Part shown: piece after piece, positions 1 to 7,159 of the stretch | How positions within the stretch are numbered: position 1 is the first letter of the stretch | How the letters are laid out: each line of letters opens with the position of its first letter | From: Desulfuromonas sp. | GTDB taxonomy: Bacteria > Desulfobacterota > Desulfuromonadia > Desulfuromonadales > BM501 | Assembly: GCF_002868845.1 (NCBI RefSeq) | Contig: NZ_PKUB01000026.1 | Coordinates: 40,837 to 81,010, forward strand | Length of the DNA stretch: 40,174 nt | Reading direction: 5' to 3' | Position numbers and translations under genes: made by a program | The notes under the pieces: model-generated | Databases searched by the model: none | The model's input: the letters and a program-made list of their open reading frames with translations, nothing else | What the model was told of the DNA's origin: nothing

Positions 1-1431
1 CAGGGCCTTCCCGGTGAAAGCGGGGTTGCGACCCAGGCTGAGGTTTTGGCGAAGATTGCCGAGCAGGCTGATGGGGCGGTTTTGACTGTTCAGCAGGGCG
101 CCACCGAAGCGACGACCACGAATAAGCTGGATATAAAAGATGCAGCAGGAAACAGTAAATTCGTCGTCCAGGCAAGTGGAGCGGTTGGAATCGGCACCGA
201 TACACCCGGGGCGGCGATGGAGACCGTTTCCAGTGGCTTCCCGGTGGGATCATTTGTTCGCACTACGAGTCTTACCGGCGGACCACTATCCAGTAAAAGC
301 GGAATCTCTAGCGGGTACAGCCTGCGGACCAAAACCAGTGGCAACATGGGGGACGGTTTTGGCGGCGGAATTGTGCTGAGTTCTCAGGATAATACCTCGT
401 CCAGTTCTTACACCTCCGGAGTTATGGCGAGGCTTTACGCGCGGCGTGACGGGGGCGACAGCAATGGTGCCCTTCAGTTTTTCACCACAGGATATAATGC
501 GGATTCACCGACTATGACCTTGAGGAATTCGGGTTACGTTGGCATCGGCACCGTGGATCCAACCCAGATGCTGGACGTTAGTGGAAACGTCAAAGCCACC
601 ACTTTTATTGGTGATGGCTCGCAGTTGACCAACTTGCCGTCGGGTGGTTCATGGGGGGGGATCACTGGATCCCTATCCGACCAGGTCGACCTGAAAACAG
701 CTCTTGATGCAAAGGCTGGCGTTGTGGCATTTTCCACCGGTATGAACGGTCTGGTGCCTGGACCGACCTCTCAGTTAGGTAACTGTCTCAAGGATGATGG
801 GACTTGGGGGGATTGTGGAAGCGGTTCCAGTCAGTGGACCATGACTGGAAGTGACATCTCCTACGATATCGGCAATGTTGGCATTGGTACGGATTCCCCC
901 GGGGCGGCAATGGAGACCGTTTCCAGTGGCTTCCCCGTGGGATCATTTGTTCGCACTACGAGTCTTACCGGCGGGGCACTATCCAGTAAAAGCGGAATCG
1001 CTAGTGGGTACAGCCTGCGCACTAAAACCAGTGGCAACATGGGGGACGGTTTTGGCGGCGGAATTGTGCTGAGTTCGCAGGACAATACCTCGTCCAGTTC
1101 TTACACCGCCGGAGTTATGGCGAGGATTTACGCGCGGCGTGACGGAGGCGACAGCAATGGTGCCCTTCAGTTTTTCACCACAGGAGATAATGCGGACGCA
1201 CCGACGATGACCTTGAGAAATTCTGGCCATGTCGGTATTGGGACAACCGCTCCAGTTCAGATGTTGGATGTGAATGGTGCGATAAAGATTGGGGCAGACC
1301 CTGAGCAAACAACATGTGACGACTCGACCCGTGGTACAGTTCGTTTTGTCAATGGCGGACTAAGCGATGATGCCGTTGAGGTTTGCGGAAAGTTTGGGGG
1401 GGCGTTTCTTTGGAAATCTATCGTTCAGTAG
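1..1431 (+). CDS. Surface/fibre-like repeat protein, 5' end outside window
   Basis: The frame is open from base 1 (476 codons visible), so the gene starts upstream of the window; the TTG at 46 is not a credible start. The first residues read QGLPGESG, which looks like the end of a collagen-type Gly-X-Y stretch. The body holds two near-identical blocks of about 135 residues (bases 184-588 and 877-1281). Each is bounded by VGIGT..P...LDV-type motifs of the kind seen in tail-fibre-like and large bacterial surface proteins. Between the blocks is a fibre-like segment with the motif GDGSQLTNLPSG. The C-terminus has two Cys about 26 residues apart, and this tail is shared with the protein at 2044-2883. 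A terminator follows. No enzymatic motif is visible. A role as an exported adhesin or fibre is inference. Confidence 0.8.
   Translation, partial: QGLPGESGVATQAEVLAKIAEQADGAVLTVQQGATEATTTNKLDIKDAAGNSKFVVQASGAVGIGTDTPGAAMETVSSGFPVGSFVRTTSLTGGPLSSKSGISSGYSLRTKTSGNMGDGFGGGIVLSSQDNTSSSSYTSGVMARLYARRDGGDSNGALQFFTTGYNADSPTMTLRNSGYVGIGTVDPTQMLDVSGNVKATTFIGDGSQLTNLPSGGSWGGITGSLSDQVDLKTALDAKAGVVAFSTGMNGLVPGPTSQLGNCLKDDGTWGDCGSGSSQWTMTGSDISYDIGNVGIGTDSPGAAMETVSSGFPVGSFVRTTSLTGGALSSKSGIASGYSLRTKTSGNMGDGFGGGIVLSSQDNTSSSSYTAGVMARIYARRDGGDSNGALQFFTTGDNADAPTMTLRNSGHVGIGTTAPVQMLDVNGAIKIGADPEQTTCDDSTRGTVRFVNGGLSDDAVEVCGKFGGAFLWKSIVQ
184..1281 (+). repeat. Intragenic direct repeat, two ~405-bp copies
   Basis: Copies at about 184-588 and 877-1281 lie 693 bp (231 codons) apart, so the frame is kept. 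The central parts are almost identical in DNA, for example around GTGGGATCATTTGTTCGCAC in both. The edges are more diverged. This indicates recent duplication or ongoing gene conversion. Confidence 0.9.
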
Positions 1432-1457
1432 TTAAATAAATGCATGTTTTTGATTTG

Positions 1458-1492
1458 AGCCCTCAAAGACTTTTCTCTGCGAGGGCTTTTTT
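1458..1492 (+). terminator. Rho-independent terminator
   Basis: A 7-bp perfect stem, AGCCCTC (1458-1464) with GAGGGCT (1481-1487), is followed by a run of six T ending at 1492. It lies 27 bases after the stop of the upstream surface-protein gene and closes that transcript. Confidence 0.85.
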
Positions 1493-2043
1493 CTCTTTCC
1501 AGTAGGGGCTTTTTGTGATGCGATTGATGGATTGTTGCTGTTTGAGATGGCTCAAGCTTACCATGGACGCCAGGGACGACATGTCAGCCAGGTCAATTCC
1601 CCTCCGGTGAAAGGTTGGAAGAATTTCGGCAGCAGCAGGGTTTGGCCTTTTCAGCGCAATATGTATAAGAAAGCTTGCAATGGGGCCTTGGAACGGATTA
1701 AAATAATGTCGTGCAGGTGGTTTTTGCCCTCTTTTTCTGGAGATAAGGGGTGTCAGGTTGGTTTCCGTTGTTTTGTTTTTTTGCTTTCAGTTTCTTTCGT
1801 GTCTAATGTTGGCACTTGGGCCTGGTCGGGTTGAATCAATGGATTGCAGTGTCTGATAGGGCAGGGAGGGTGATCTGATTCATGACACCTGATAAAATCT
1901 TCCATAATAGGTCCATTTTTTAGGTCCATTTTTTCGACGTAAGGCAAGTTGGTGCTTGATGGTCAGGTTGATTGCAGACTGGCCGTGGGCAATGAGTAGT
2001 TAGTGCCAAAAACCAACATTAGGTGAGAAAGAGGGAGGCTCTA
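1493..2043. other. Intergenic stretch without a supported gene
   Basis: About 550 bases between the terminator and the next start. A 100-codon open frame at 1532-1834 has no recognisable protein features or good ribosome site. The only structure I see is a tandem near-duplication of TAGGTCCATTTTT at 1908-1920 and 1921-1933. The promoter of the next gene should lie here, but I could not pick out a convincing one. Confidence 0.6.
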
Positions 2044-2883
2044 ATGGAAAAGCTTGGGTCGGGCAAAAAGATCGGATTGTGTTTGTTTTTGGCGGTGCTA
2101 GTTTATGCCGTGGTTTCGGCAGGATCCGTCGTCGTGGCCTTGGAAAGTGATCGTGTTGTGATCGAGGACGATCTTGGAAATACCACTTTTAAGGTCACGT
2201 CCGAAGGGAGAGTAGACGGTCTCTCAATGACGCTGAGCCAGGCACAAGGCGAGAGCGAAGAGTCCACAAAGTTCTCTCTTGAGAATTCCTCTGGGACAAC
2301 TGTCATGAACATCAATGCCAAGGGGAATATGGGCATTGGTGAACCTGCCAGTCTCACGGTTCCCGTGGTGACTAGGGGAAGTACTTTTCCGGTTGGGTTT
2401 TTTGCCCGAACAACCTCTCTTACCGGAGGATCGTTTGATGGGTATTCAGGCATAGCCAGCGGGTATAGCCTGCGGACAAAAACCAGTGGAAACATGCAGG
2501 ATGGGTTCGGGGGGGGGATTTTGCTGAGTGTTCAGGATAATACCTCTTCGTCTGGCTATACTCAAGGAACTATGGCAAGGATTTATGCGCGTCGTGATGG
2601 AAGTGACACTAATGGCGCGCTGCAATTTTTCACAAAAGGAACAAATGCATCTTCACCGACGATGACCCTGAGAAGCTCGGGAAATGTTGGGATCGGGACG
2701 AGCGCTCCGGCGGCTGAACTTGAAGTCGATGGTGGGATGCGGTTGAATCCTGTTGATGCCAGCAAACCGACTTGTGACCCCAGTGCACGGGGGACCTTTT
2801 GGGTGACTCAGGGCGAAACGGATGATGTCGTGGAGGTCTGTGTTATGGTTAGCGGCGCTCTGCAATGGAAACCCGTCTGGTAA
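2044..2883 (+). CDS. Secreted surface repeat protein, paralogue of the first gene
   Basis: The 279-residue protein begins at ATG 2044, which has GGGAGG at 2033-2038. A GTG at 2023 in the same frame lies upstream of that site and is less likely. Residues 1-35 form a Sec-type signal: a basic stretch (KLGSGKK), then a long hydrophobic core ending near VVSAGS. Residues of roughly 95-230 match the repeated block of the upstream gene, including SGYSLRTKTSGNM and ARIYARRDG, flanked by GIG motifs. The C-terminus repeats the same Cys-containing tail (TCDPSARGT ... VEVC). It therefore contains one copy of the block where the neighbour has two. Probably an exported or surface structural protein. The exact function is not recognised. 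Confidence 0.8.
   Translation: MEKLGSGKKIGLCLFLAVLVYAVVSAGSVVVALESDRVVIEDDLGNTTFKVTSEGRVDGLSMTLSQAQGESEESTKFSLENSSGTTVMNINAKGNMGIGEPASLTVPVVTRGSTFPVGFFARTTSLTGGSFDGYSGIASGYSLRTKTSGNMQDGFGGGILLSVQDNTSSSGYTQGTMARIYARRDGSDTNGALQFFTKGTNASSPTMTLRSSGNVGIGTSAPAAELEVDGGMRLNPVDASKPTCDPSARGTFWVTQGETDDVVEVCVMVSGALQWKPVW
2335..2725 (+). repeat. Third, diverged copy of the surface-protein block
   Basis: Encodes the same residue pattern (TTSLTGG, SGYSLRTKTSGN, DNTSSS, MARIYARRDG, GALQFFT) as 184-588 and 877-1281. The DNA is clearly more diverged than the two upstream copies are from each other. Confidence 0.8.
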
Positions 2884-3353
2884 AAAAGAGTGGGTTGTTC
2901 AAGGTCGGTCAATGCCGGTAAGTCAAGGCGAAACATCAGGTTTGATTGGTCACCCGTGGGCTGAAATCTAGATTGGCGGATTTTGCAAACCGGGTAGCTG
3001 CAAAGGCGAGTCAGTTAAACAATGCCAGGGCAAGAAAGTTAACCCTGGAGGTGTGAATCCCTTTACTTTTTTGAAGCAACAAAGCTATGTTTATTTTGTT
3101 TTGTTAATGACTTAGGCGGTTGTGTCCGGTTGTCTAGTCCTTGGTCTTGTTGACATGTCTTGTTTTCGAAAAAAGTAGATTGTGTTCATTGGGGCAAACA
3201 ATAAGAATCCTTTGTTGTTTGCCCCAATCGCTATCTGGGGTGGATGAATTGATAATGGAAAACTCCTTTTGGGCGAGTGGGCGGATTGCTTTAGTTTTTT
3301 TATCAAGGTCGTGAGTTTTTAAAGCAACTTGTCGTTGCTTGTGGATGAATTCT
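2884..3353. other. AT-rich intergenic stretch
   Basis: About 470 bases without a supported gene, marking the shift into the AT-rich operon that follows. It holds one strong inverted repeat (3188-3228, listed separately). No terminator with a T-run is visible after the upstream stop. The promoter of the downstream operon is expected here but not identified. Confidence 0.6.
3188..3228. repeat. Perfect 14-bp inverted repeat with 13-nt spacer
   Basis: ATTGGGGCAAACAA (3188-3201) and TTGTTTGCCCCAAT (3215-3228) are exact reverse complements. No T-run follows on the plus strand, so it is not a typical terminator. It could be a mobile-element remnant, a protein-binding site or an mRNA-stabilising hairpin. 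Confidence 0.85.
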
Positions 3354-4271
3354 ATGAAATTTTCAGTAGTTATTCCAGTCTATAATAGTGAAAAATCACT
3401 TGAAGAATTGTACGCTCGGCTTAGGTCTGTCTTTAAGGGTATGGGTAATGATTTTGAAGTGATTTTTGTAAACGATTGCAGCCACGATAGAAGCTATGAA
3501 ATTTTAGAGAAAATATATCGTGAAAATATAAACATAAAAATTGTCGATTTTTTTAAAAACTATGGCCAGCAAAATGCCCTCCTTTGCGGGTTTGGATACT
3601 GTGAGGGGGACTATGTTGTCACGATTGACGATGATCTTCAGAACCCTCCAGAGGAAATCCCTAAACTATATGAAAAATTGGCAGAAGGGTACGATGCTGT
3701 ATTCGGTTGTTATCGGGACAAGAAAGACAAGTCGTATAAAAATTTCGGGAGTTATCTGATAAGAAAAATAAATCACAACGTATTTAACATAAAAGATGAT
3801 TTAAAATTTTCTAGTTTTAGAGTTATTAGGAAAGAGGTTGTTGATCAAATAAAAAACACGAGAACAATATATCCTTATATTTCCGGGATGTTGATGTCTG
3901 TAACCAGCAAAGTTGCAAATGTGTATATCCAGCATGAAAAAAGAAAATACGGAGAATCAAACTACACTTTGGGTAAGTTGATTTCTCTTTCATATAACTT
4001 GATTATCAACTATTCATCTCTCCCTTTGAAGGCTATTAGTGTCCTGGGTCTGGCCGTTTCCTGTCTTTCGTTTCTGGTAGGAATGATTTTCGTTGTAAAG
4101 AAATTGCTTTTAGGGCAGGCCCCTGCTGGATGGACAAGCCTAATCGTCTTGATGTCCCTTTTTAATTCTATCATTCTTGTGATTTTATTTGTGTTTGGTG
4201 AATATTTGTCCAGAATTTTAAAAGAAGTTTCTGGGCACAAGCAATTTACGGTCAAAGAGGTTTTGAAGTGA
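3354..4271 (+). CDS. Polyprenyl-phosphate glycosyltransferase, GT2 (ArnC/GtrB-like)
   Basis: The 305-residue protein begins MKFSVVIPVYN, the usual start of this family; in-frame TTG and ATG codons at 3339 and 3345 only add odd residues. The GT-A domain carries VNDCSHD near residue 40 and the DDD metal/nucleotide motif at 92-94 followed by LQNPPEEI. Near residue 200 is RKYGESNYTLGKL, characteristic of the DPM1/ArnC/GtrB group. Two hydrophobic helices close the protein (about 224-247 and 258-286), as expected for enzymes that load a sugar on undecaprenyl phosphate at the inner membrane. The stop overlaps the next start (GTGA at 4268-4271), so the two are translationally coupled. The low GC compared with the rest of the window suggests transfer. 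The sugar donor cannot be read from sequence; context suggests an amino sugar. Confidence 0.85.
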   Translation: MKFSVVIPVYNSEKSLEELYARLRSVFKGMGNDFEVIFVNDCSHDRSYEILEKIYRENINIKIVDFFKNYGQQNALLCGFGYCEGDYVVTIDDDLQNPPEEIPKLYEKLAEGYDAVFGCYRDKKDKSYKNFGSYLIRKINHNVFNIKDDLKFSSFRVIRKEVVDQIKNTRTIYPYISGMLMSVTSKVANVYIQHEKRKYGESNYTLGKLISLSYNLIINYSSLPLKAISVLGLAVSCLSFLVGMIFVVKKLLLGQAPAGWTSLIVLMSLFNSIILVILFVFGEYLSRILKEVSGHKQFTVKEVLK

Positions 4272-4927
4272 AAAAGAGGCTGATTGTTGTTGGGGGACAT
4301 GGCAGTGGTGAAATTGCCATGTCTGTTTTTCAGGAAGTAAACAGTCTCACAAATGAATGGATCATTGAAGGGTTTTTGAACGATATCGTTGATCCGGGCA
4401 ATTGCCTGGGGAAGTACAAGGTGATTGGGCCTACAGACGCTATTCTGGACTACGTCAACAAAGGTTACCATATACACTACACCCTTCACTTTAATGCAAA
4501 AAACAAAGAACAGAGAGTTGATAAGTTCAAATCTTTAAACATCCCCCTTGAGGCAAATGCCACGGTAGTACACCCCAGGGCGCACATTGATCCCTCCACG
4601 GAAATCGGGTTCGGGACGATGATCTGTGCCAATGCGAGCACCTCCTTCGGTCCCAAAATTGGGAATTTTGTTCACGTCTATACCAATGGTTTTGTGGGGC
4701 ATGATTCAACGGTCGGCGATTATGCCACGGTTGCGGCACATTCTGTTATCGGTGGCAGGATAGATATCGACACGGGCGCCCATATAGGGCTTAACTCGTG
4801 TATCAGGGAGGATCTGCGCATTGGGAAATTCGCTATCGTGGGAATGGGGGCAGTGGTTACCAAGCCTGTCGAAGATTACGCGATAGTTGCCGGAAACCCA
4901 GCCAAGGTCATTGGTTCGGTTAAGTAG
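4268..4927 (+). CDS. Sugar N-acyltransferase, PglD/NeuD family
   Basis: The 219-residue protein starts at GTG 4268, inside the stop of the preceding gene. The N-terminal segment begins KKRLIVVGGHGSGEIA, the small Rossmann-like domain of PglD/NeuD enzymes. From about residue 95 the chain shows left-handed beta-helix hexapeptide repeats (for example IDPSTEIGFGT and VVTKPVEDYAIVAGNPAKVI). NGFVGHD places the likely catalytic base at His145. Family members transfer an acyl group from acyl-CoA to the amine of a nucleotide-linked 4-amino sugar. Here it lies next to a hydratase, a lyase and an aminotransferase. I infer that it attaches an acyl group, possibly one made by those neighbours, to a 4-amino-4,6-dideoxy sugar. 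Confidence 0.8.
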   Translation: MKKRLIVVGGHGSGEIAMSVFQEVNSLTNEWIIEGFLNDIVDPGNCLGKYKVIGPTDAILDYVNKGYHIHYTLHFNAKNKEQRVDKFKSLNIPLEANATVVHPRAHIDPSTEIGFGTMICANASTSFGPKIGNFVHVYTNGFVGHDSTVGDYATVAAHSVIGGRIDIDTGAHIGLNSCIREDLRIGKFAIVGMGAVVTKPVEDYAIVAGNPAKVIGSVK

Positions 4928-4961
4928 GTCTTCGAAAGATAGTCAATCAGGAGTAATAAAG

Positions 4962-5420
4962 ATGAGCCGCCTTCCCTATCGACGCACCCTTGATCAGTTC
5001 ACCGTTGGTGAGACTCTCGACCATTGGCCGCATAAGACGGTCACTGAGAGCGACAACAATCTGTTTTGCCTGCTGACACTAAACCATCATCCAGTCCACA
5101 GTGACGCGGTCTATGCTGGGGGGACCCAGCACGGGAAGTTGCTCGTGGTTGGAACTTACGTGCTCAGCACGGTCGTTGGGATGACCGTCCCGGAGATCTC
5201 GGGCGCTGCGATAGCAAATCTCGAGTACGAAAAGGTGGTTCACAACGGCCCCGTTTTTATCGGCGATACCATCCGGGCGGAAACGGAGGTCCTTGATGTC
5301 ATCCCCTCTAAAACCAAATCCGATCGTGGGGTCCTTTATGTTGAGACCCGTGCCTTTAACCAGAGAGAAGAAAAGATTCTGACCTTTCGGCGCCGGATTT
5401 TGCTGCCTTTAAGCAAATGA
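4962..5420 (+). CDS. MaoC-like (R)-hydratase / mesaconyl-CoA hydratase-like
   Basis: The 152-residue hot-dog-fold protein starts at ATG 4962, with AGGAG at 4949-4953. An upstream in-frame ATG at 4887 would overlap the acyltransferase and has no ribosome site. The segment TESDNNLFCLLTLNHHPVHSD is the family's active-site region: His46 is present, and the residue usually Asp five positions earlier is Asn41. This matches the subgroup related to mesaconyl-CoA hydratases, which often sits beside CitE-like lyases, as here (30 bases separate the genes). It probably hydrates or dehydrates a CoA-linked acyl chain. In this cluster I infer a role in making the hydroxyacyl donor for the adjacent N-acyltransferase. 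Substrate unknown. Confidence 0.75.
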   Translation: MSRLPYRRTLDQFTVGETLDHWPHKTVTESDNNLFCLLTLNHHPVHSDAVYAGGTQHGKLLVVGTYVLSTVVGMTVPEISGAAIANLEYEKVVHNGPVFIGDTIRAETEVLDVIPSKTKSDRGVLYVETRAFNQREEKILTFRRRILLPLSK

Positions 5421-5449
5421 GAACCCGTACTTTTATATAGGAGTTCGTT

Positions 5450-6391
5450 ATGGCCAAACCATATGATGGGGACTGGGTGCTGCGCACGTTGCTTTTTCTT
5501 CCCGGGCATGTCGAAAAGATGGTTCACAAGGCTGCCTCCTCCGGCGCCGACTGTGTCGTTCTGGACCTGGAGGACGCCGTGCCCCACGACCAGAAAGAGG
5601 CTGCGCGTCAGAGTATTCGCGGCTTTTTGGGGGAGGGGCTTTTTGAAAACAGGACCGTTTTCGTGCGGATCAATCCAATCAGTTCGGGGCTTACGTTGCG
5701 CGACCTTGACGGTGTGGCCTGTGAGGAGCTGCATGGTTTCGTTTACCCGATGGCTCACACGGCGGACGACATAAAGAAATTTGACGCCCAGCTCAGTTTG
5801 ATTGAGAGCAATCTCGAACTGCCGAAAGGCCACTTTTCTCTGATCGTCCTCATTGAGACGCCCCTTGCGGTCCTCAATGCATACGAGATAGCTACTGCGT
5901 CCGATCGTGTGGTGGGTCTGCTGTTTGGATGCGAAGATTACATGGCGGATATGCAGGCCCGCTATGCCGAATTGGACATGCCCCTGCACACCCCGCGCAG
6001 CATGGTGGCCATGGCATCCCGGGCCGCTGGGGTGGAGCCGATCGATACTCCGTACGTGCGTGTTCACGATTTGGCCGGGCTGGAGACCTTTGCTTCGAGG
6101 GCGCGGGATATTGGTATGGCGGGGATGCTGGTCATGACTCCCCGGCAGATTGACGTTGCCAACGAGATTTATACGCAGACGGACAGGGAGATCGCCGACA
6201 GTCGCGAGATTGTCGATGCGGCTGAGAATGCCCGGAAGGAGGGCCGCAGCATTGTGGTGGTTAACGACAAGTTTGTTTCACCGCCGACCCTTAAGCAAGC
6301 GAAGAAGGTTCTGGAGCGGGTCGGAGCGATAGAGGAATTGGTCCGGGTGACCCAAAAAGAGACCGTTTTACTTTTGACAATCAATGTTTAG
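5450..6391 (+). CDS. HpcH/HpaI aldolase, citrate-lyase-beta-like (CitE family)
   Basis: The 313-residue TIM-barrel enzyme begins at ATG 5450 with a GGAG at 5431-5434. It carries the CitE hallmarks: LLFLPG at 14-19, LDLEDAV at 38-44, VRINP at 72-76, IETP with Glu136, and FGCEDYMAD at 159-167. The last of these supplies acidic residues for Mg2+ and the CoA ester. Family members make or cleave beta-hydroxyacyl-CoA esters such as malyl-CoA, methylmalyl-CoA and citramalyl-CoA. Pairing with a mesaconyl-CoA-hydratase-like gene suggests interconversion of hydroxy-dicarboxylic and unsaturated CoA esters. Its place between an acyltransferase and aminosugar genes suggests a biosynthetic rather than catabolic use. 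That is inference. Confidence 0.8.
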   Translation: MAKPYDGDWVLRTLLFLPGHVEKMVHKAASSGADCVVLDLEDAVPHDQKEAARQSIRGFLGEGLFENRTVFVRINPISSGLTLRDLDGVACEELHGFVYPMAHTADDIKKFDAQLSLIESNLELPKGHFSLIVLIETPLAVLNAYEIATASDRVVGLLFGCEDYMADMQARYAELDMPLHTPRSMVAMASRAAGVEPIDTPYVRVHDLAGLETFASRARDIGMAGMLVMTPRQIDVANEIYTQTDREIADSREIVDAAENARKEGRSIVVVNDKFVSPPTLKQAKKVLERVGAIEELVRVTQKETVLLLTINV

Positions 6392-6409
6392 CCCTGACGG
6401 CTATCGAAT

Positions 6410-6754
6410 ATGCATCTCCTTTTTTTGTCTCTAATTTTCAGATCCCTTGCATCGATATGCGCGAAGCAGGCGGCCTTGACCAGTCTTGGCGAGGGCCTTT
6501 GGGGGATTCTTTTCAACCCCTGGCTTTTTTCGGAAATCGTCATGCTGGCATTGCAGGCCGTCATGTGGTCTCTGGTTCTGAGGCGGATGCCCATTACTCT
6601 TGCATACCCTTTCATGAGCTTGGTGATTGTTTTTAACCTGTTGGCCGCATGGCTCCTTTTTGGGGAAACAATATCATTGCAGAATTTGGGTGGGGCTTTC
6701 TTTATCGTTTGCGGCATTCTGGTTATGTCGGTGAAGAAAAGAACGGTAGCATAA
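6410..6754 (+). CDS. Small multidrug-resistance-fold membrane protein (ArnE-like flippase subunit)
   Basis: The 114-residue protein has four predicted membrane helices and the EmrE/SMR signature region PITLAYPFMSLVIV, followed by LLAAWLLFGETIS. This matches ArnE, one half of the pair thought to flip undecaprenyl-phosphate-aminoarabinose. It starts 18 bases after the CitE-like stop and is followed four bases later by a second small membrane protein. The obligate-pair arrangement and the ArnC-like enzyme upstream support a lipid-linked-sugar flippase over a drug pump. The ribosome site is weak. Confidence 0.7.
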   Translation: MHLLFLSLIFRSLASICAKQAALTSLGEGLWGILFNPWLFSEIVMLALQAVMWSLVLRRMPITLAYPFMSLVIVFNLLAAWLLFGETISLQNLGGAFFIVCGILVMSVKKRTVA

Positions 6755-6758
6755 ATAG

Positions 6759-7100
6759 ATGTTACTTGAGTTTGGCCACGAAATCAGCTTAGGGTTGGCA
6801 GTTGCTTTTACGATAGTATCTCAAATGCTATTGAGGCTTGGCTCAAAAAAAAAGCAAAAGGCGGTCGATGTTTTTTTTAACTGGCACACATTTTTTGGCT
6901 ACTTGATATTTCTAGTTGTCATTGTTCTTGTCGTTTTTGCCATGCAAAAATTGCCACTTAAGACAGTTACCGCATGGAATTCTGTCACCTTTTTTCTTGT
7001 TCCGCTGTCCGGTTTTGTCTTTCTTGGTGACCCCTTTTCAAGAAAGATGCAATTTGGCTCTGTTTTAATCCTTATTGGGGTTCTTGTTTTCAATTTGTGA
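6759..7100 (+). CDS. Second SMR-type membrane protein (ArnF-like flippase subunit)
   Basis: The 113-residue protein has four predicted helices (about 8-24, 44-64, 68-86 and 95-113) and begins at ATG 6759, four bases after the stop of its partner. The pattern LPLKTVTAWNSVTFFLVPLSGFVFLGDPF corresponds to helix 3 and the loop before helix 4 in SMR/EamA half-transporters. Sequence identity to its neighbour is low, as for ArnE and ArnF. Its length, order and spacing argue for a heterodimer. The cargo is inferred to be a polyprenyl-phosphate-linked acylated amino sugar. Confidence 0.65.
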   Translation: MLLEFGHEISLGLAVAFTIVSQMLLRLGSKKKQKAVDVFFNWHTFFGYLIFLVVIVLVVFAMQKLPLKTVTAWNSVTFFLVPLSGFVFLGDPFSRKMQFGSVLILIGVLVFNL

Positions 7101-7159
7101 TCATTTGGTTTTTATAGTTTTCGCATTTTTCATGACATCTCAAGGGTTGGGTTAGATAT

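Noticed and set aside
1532-1834. 100-codon frame after the terminator
   Set aside because: No ribosome site, no recognisable domain, and composition like non-coding sequence.
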